From JABFRJ01 sp031374735 (GTDB taxonomy: Bacteria; Pseudomonadota; Alphaproteobacteria; Rhizobiales; Hyphomicrobiaceae): 64,000 bases of DNA. The stretch lies in the NCBI GenBank assembly GCA_031374735.1, contig JANMGQ010000004.1:23111-87110 (forward strand), given 5' to 3'. Below the pieces are notes generated by a model that did not search any database, was not told the origin of the DNA, and saw only the letters and a program-made list of their open reading frames with translations. Every line of letters begins with the position of its first letter. Within the stretch, counting starts at the first letter, position 1. Positions 63,921-64,000 of this stretch are shown in pieces. Position numbers and translations under genes: made by a program.

Positions 63921-64000
63921 ATGACGAACCTTTTCGCACGCTTCGTGTCTGACGAGTCCGGCGCAACCGCCATCGAGTACGGCCTGATCGCCGCCCTCAT
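63921..64000 (+). CDS. flp: Flp/Fap type IVb pilin, copy 2 (3' end outside window)
   Basis: Starts ATG at 63921 with MTNLFARFVSDESGATAIEYGLIAAL. Same prepilin motif and N-terminus as copy 1 with a few changes (F for T, V for L, E for D, A for S). Cut by the window edge after about 26 residues. Preceded by GGGAGAG. Confidence 0.92.
   Translation, partial: MTNLFARFVSDESGATAIEYGLIAAL

Overview
The window is high-GC, densely coded bacterial chromosome, most likely from an alphaproteobacterium of the Hyphomicrobiales (Rhizobiales). Evidence for this is a divK-pleD pair, an alphaproteobacterial LexA operator (GTTC-N7-GTTC) upstream of a moeA-lexA pair, the alphaproteobacterial form of SerC, a monomeric NADP-isocitrate dehydrogenase, two Flp/Tad pilins, and REP-type palindromes of the kind common in this order. 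Genus cannot be fixed from the sequence alone. Both window edges cut genes: a threonine/serine dehydratase on the left and a second Flp pilin on the right.

Layout. 1-6240: PLP-dependent dehydratase, small secreted and membrane proteins, monomeric isocitrate dehydrogenase, a class III aminotransferase, then a REP-rich gap. 6242-6525: tRNA-Leu(CAA) and, on the other strand, tRNA-Asp(GTC). 6.8-14.2 kb: livM, a SAM methyltransferase, rsfS, sucA, a PNPOx-like protein, a membrane protein and a site-2-type metalloprotease. 14.3-18.1 kb: serC-serA with a REP pair between them, then a GDSL esterase. 18.2-23.7 kb: an RTX-type protein, rlmN, a broken Uma2 gene, small membrane or unknown proteins and a DUF937 protein. 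23.7-24.1 kb: RNase P RNA on the minus strand. 24.4-29.7 kb: pleD, divK, terC-like, serB and a HAMP histidine kinase. 30-37 kb: modA, dedA, a UbiH-type monooxygenase, rhodanese, small secreted proteins, a histidine phosphatase and an amidohydrolase. 37-39.7 kb: lexA, its operator, moeA and a dead IS4-family transposase. 39.8-47.2 kb: msrA, P450, a 139-bp MITE-like element, an orphan ABC binding protein, MerR, NUDIX and a double ABC ATPase. 47.4-49.7 kb: a VWA metallopeptidase-like protein followed 16 bp later by an LCCL-domain protein, then a lipocalin-like protein. 50-52.5 kb: gyrB. 53-54.8 kb: TPR protein. 54.9-61.4 kb: a stress/regulatory block (MerR, 2TM protein, unknowns, universal stress protein, Crp/Fnr regulator, OmpR-type regulator, PAS hybrid kinase). 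61.4-64 kb: a truncated BON protein, a poorly understood patch and the Flp pilin region.

How genes fit together. Serine synthesis is complete (serA, serC, serB, at two sites). DivK and PleD are the cell-cycle / c-di-GMP regulators known from Caulobacter. The minus-strand run from 58418 down to 55468 (Crp/Fnr, unknown, USP, unknown, 2TM) looks like one transcription unit under a stress or low-oxygen regulator. Several transport or enzyme genes lack their usual partners here: livM, modA, an NMT1-like binding protein, a peptide-type ABC ATPase and sucA.

The most interesting material is: (i) the VWA metallopeptidase / LCCL pair; (ii) a composite REP element present twice, 44 kb apart in opposite orientation, with a conserved core between palindromes; (iii) four perfect tandem duplications of exactly 13-nt period, all in non-coding or dead DNA, one of which kills the IS4 transposase; (iv) duplicated Flp pilin upstream modules with identical 37-nt spacing; (v) several genes caught in decay (Uma2, BON, IS4). 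No CRISPR array, prophage or intact insertion sequence was seen.
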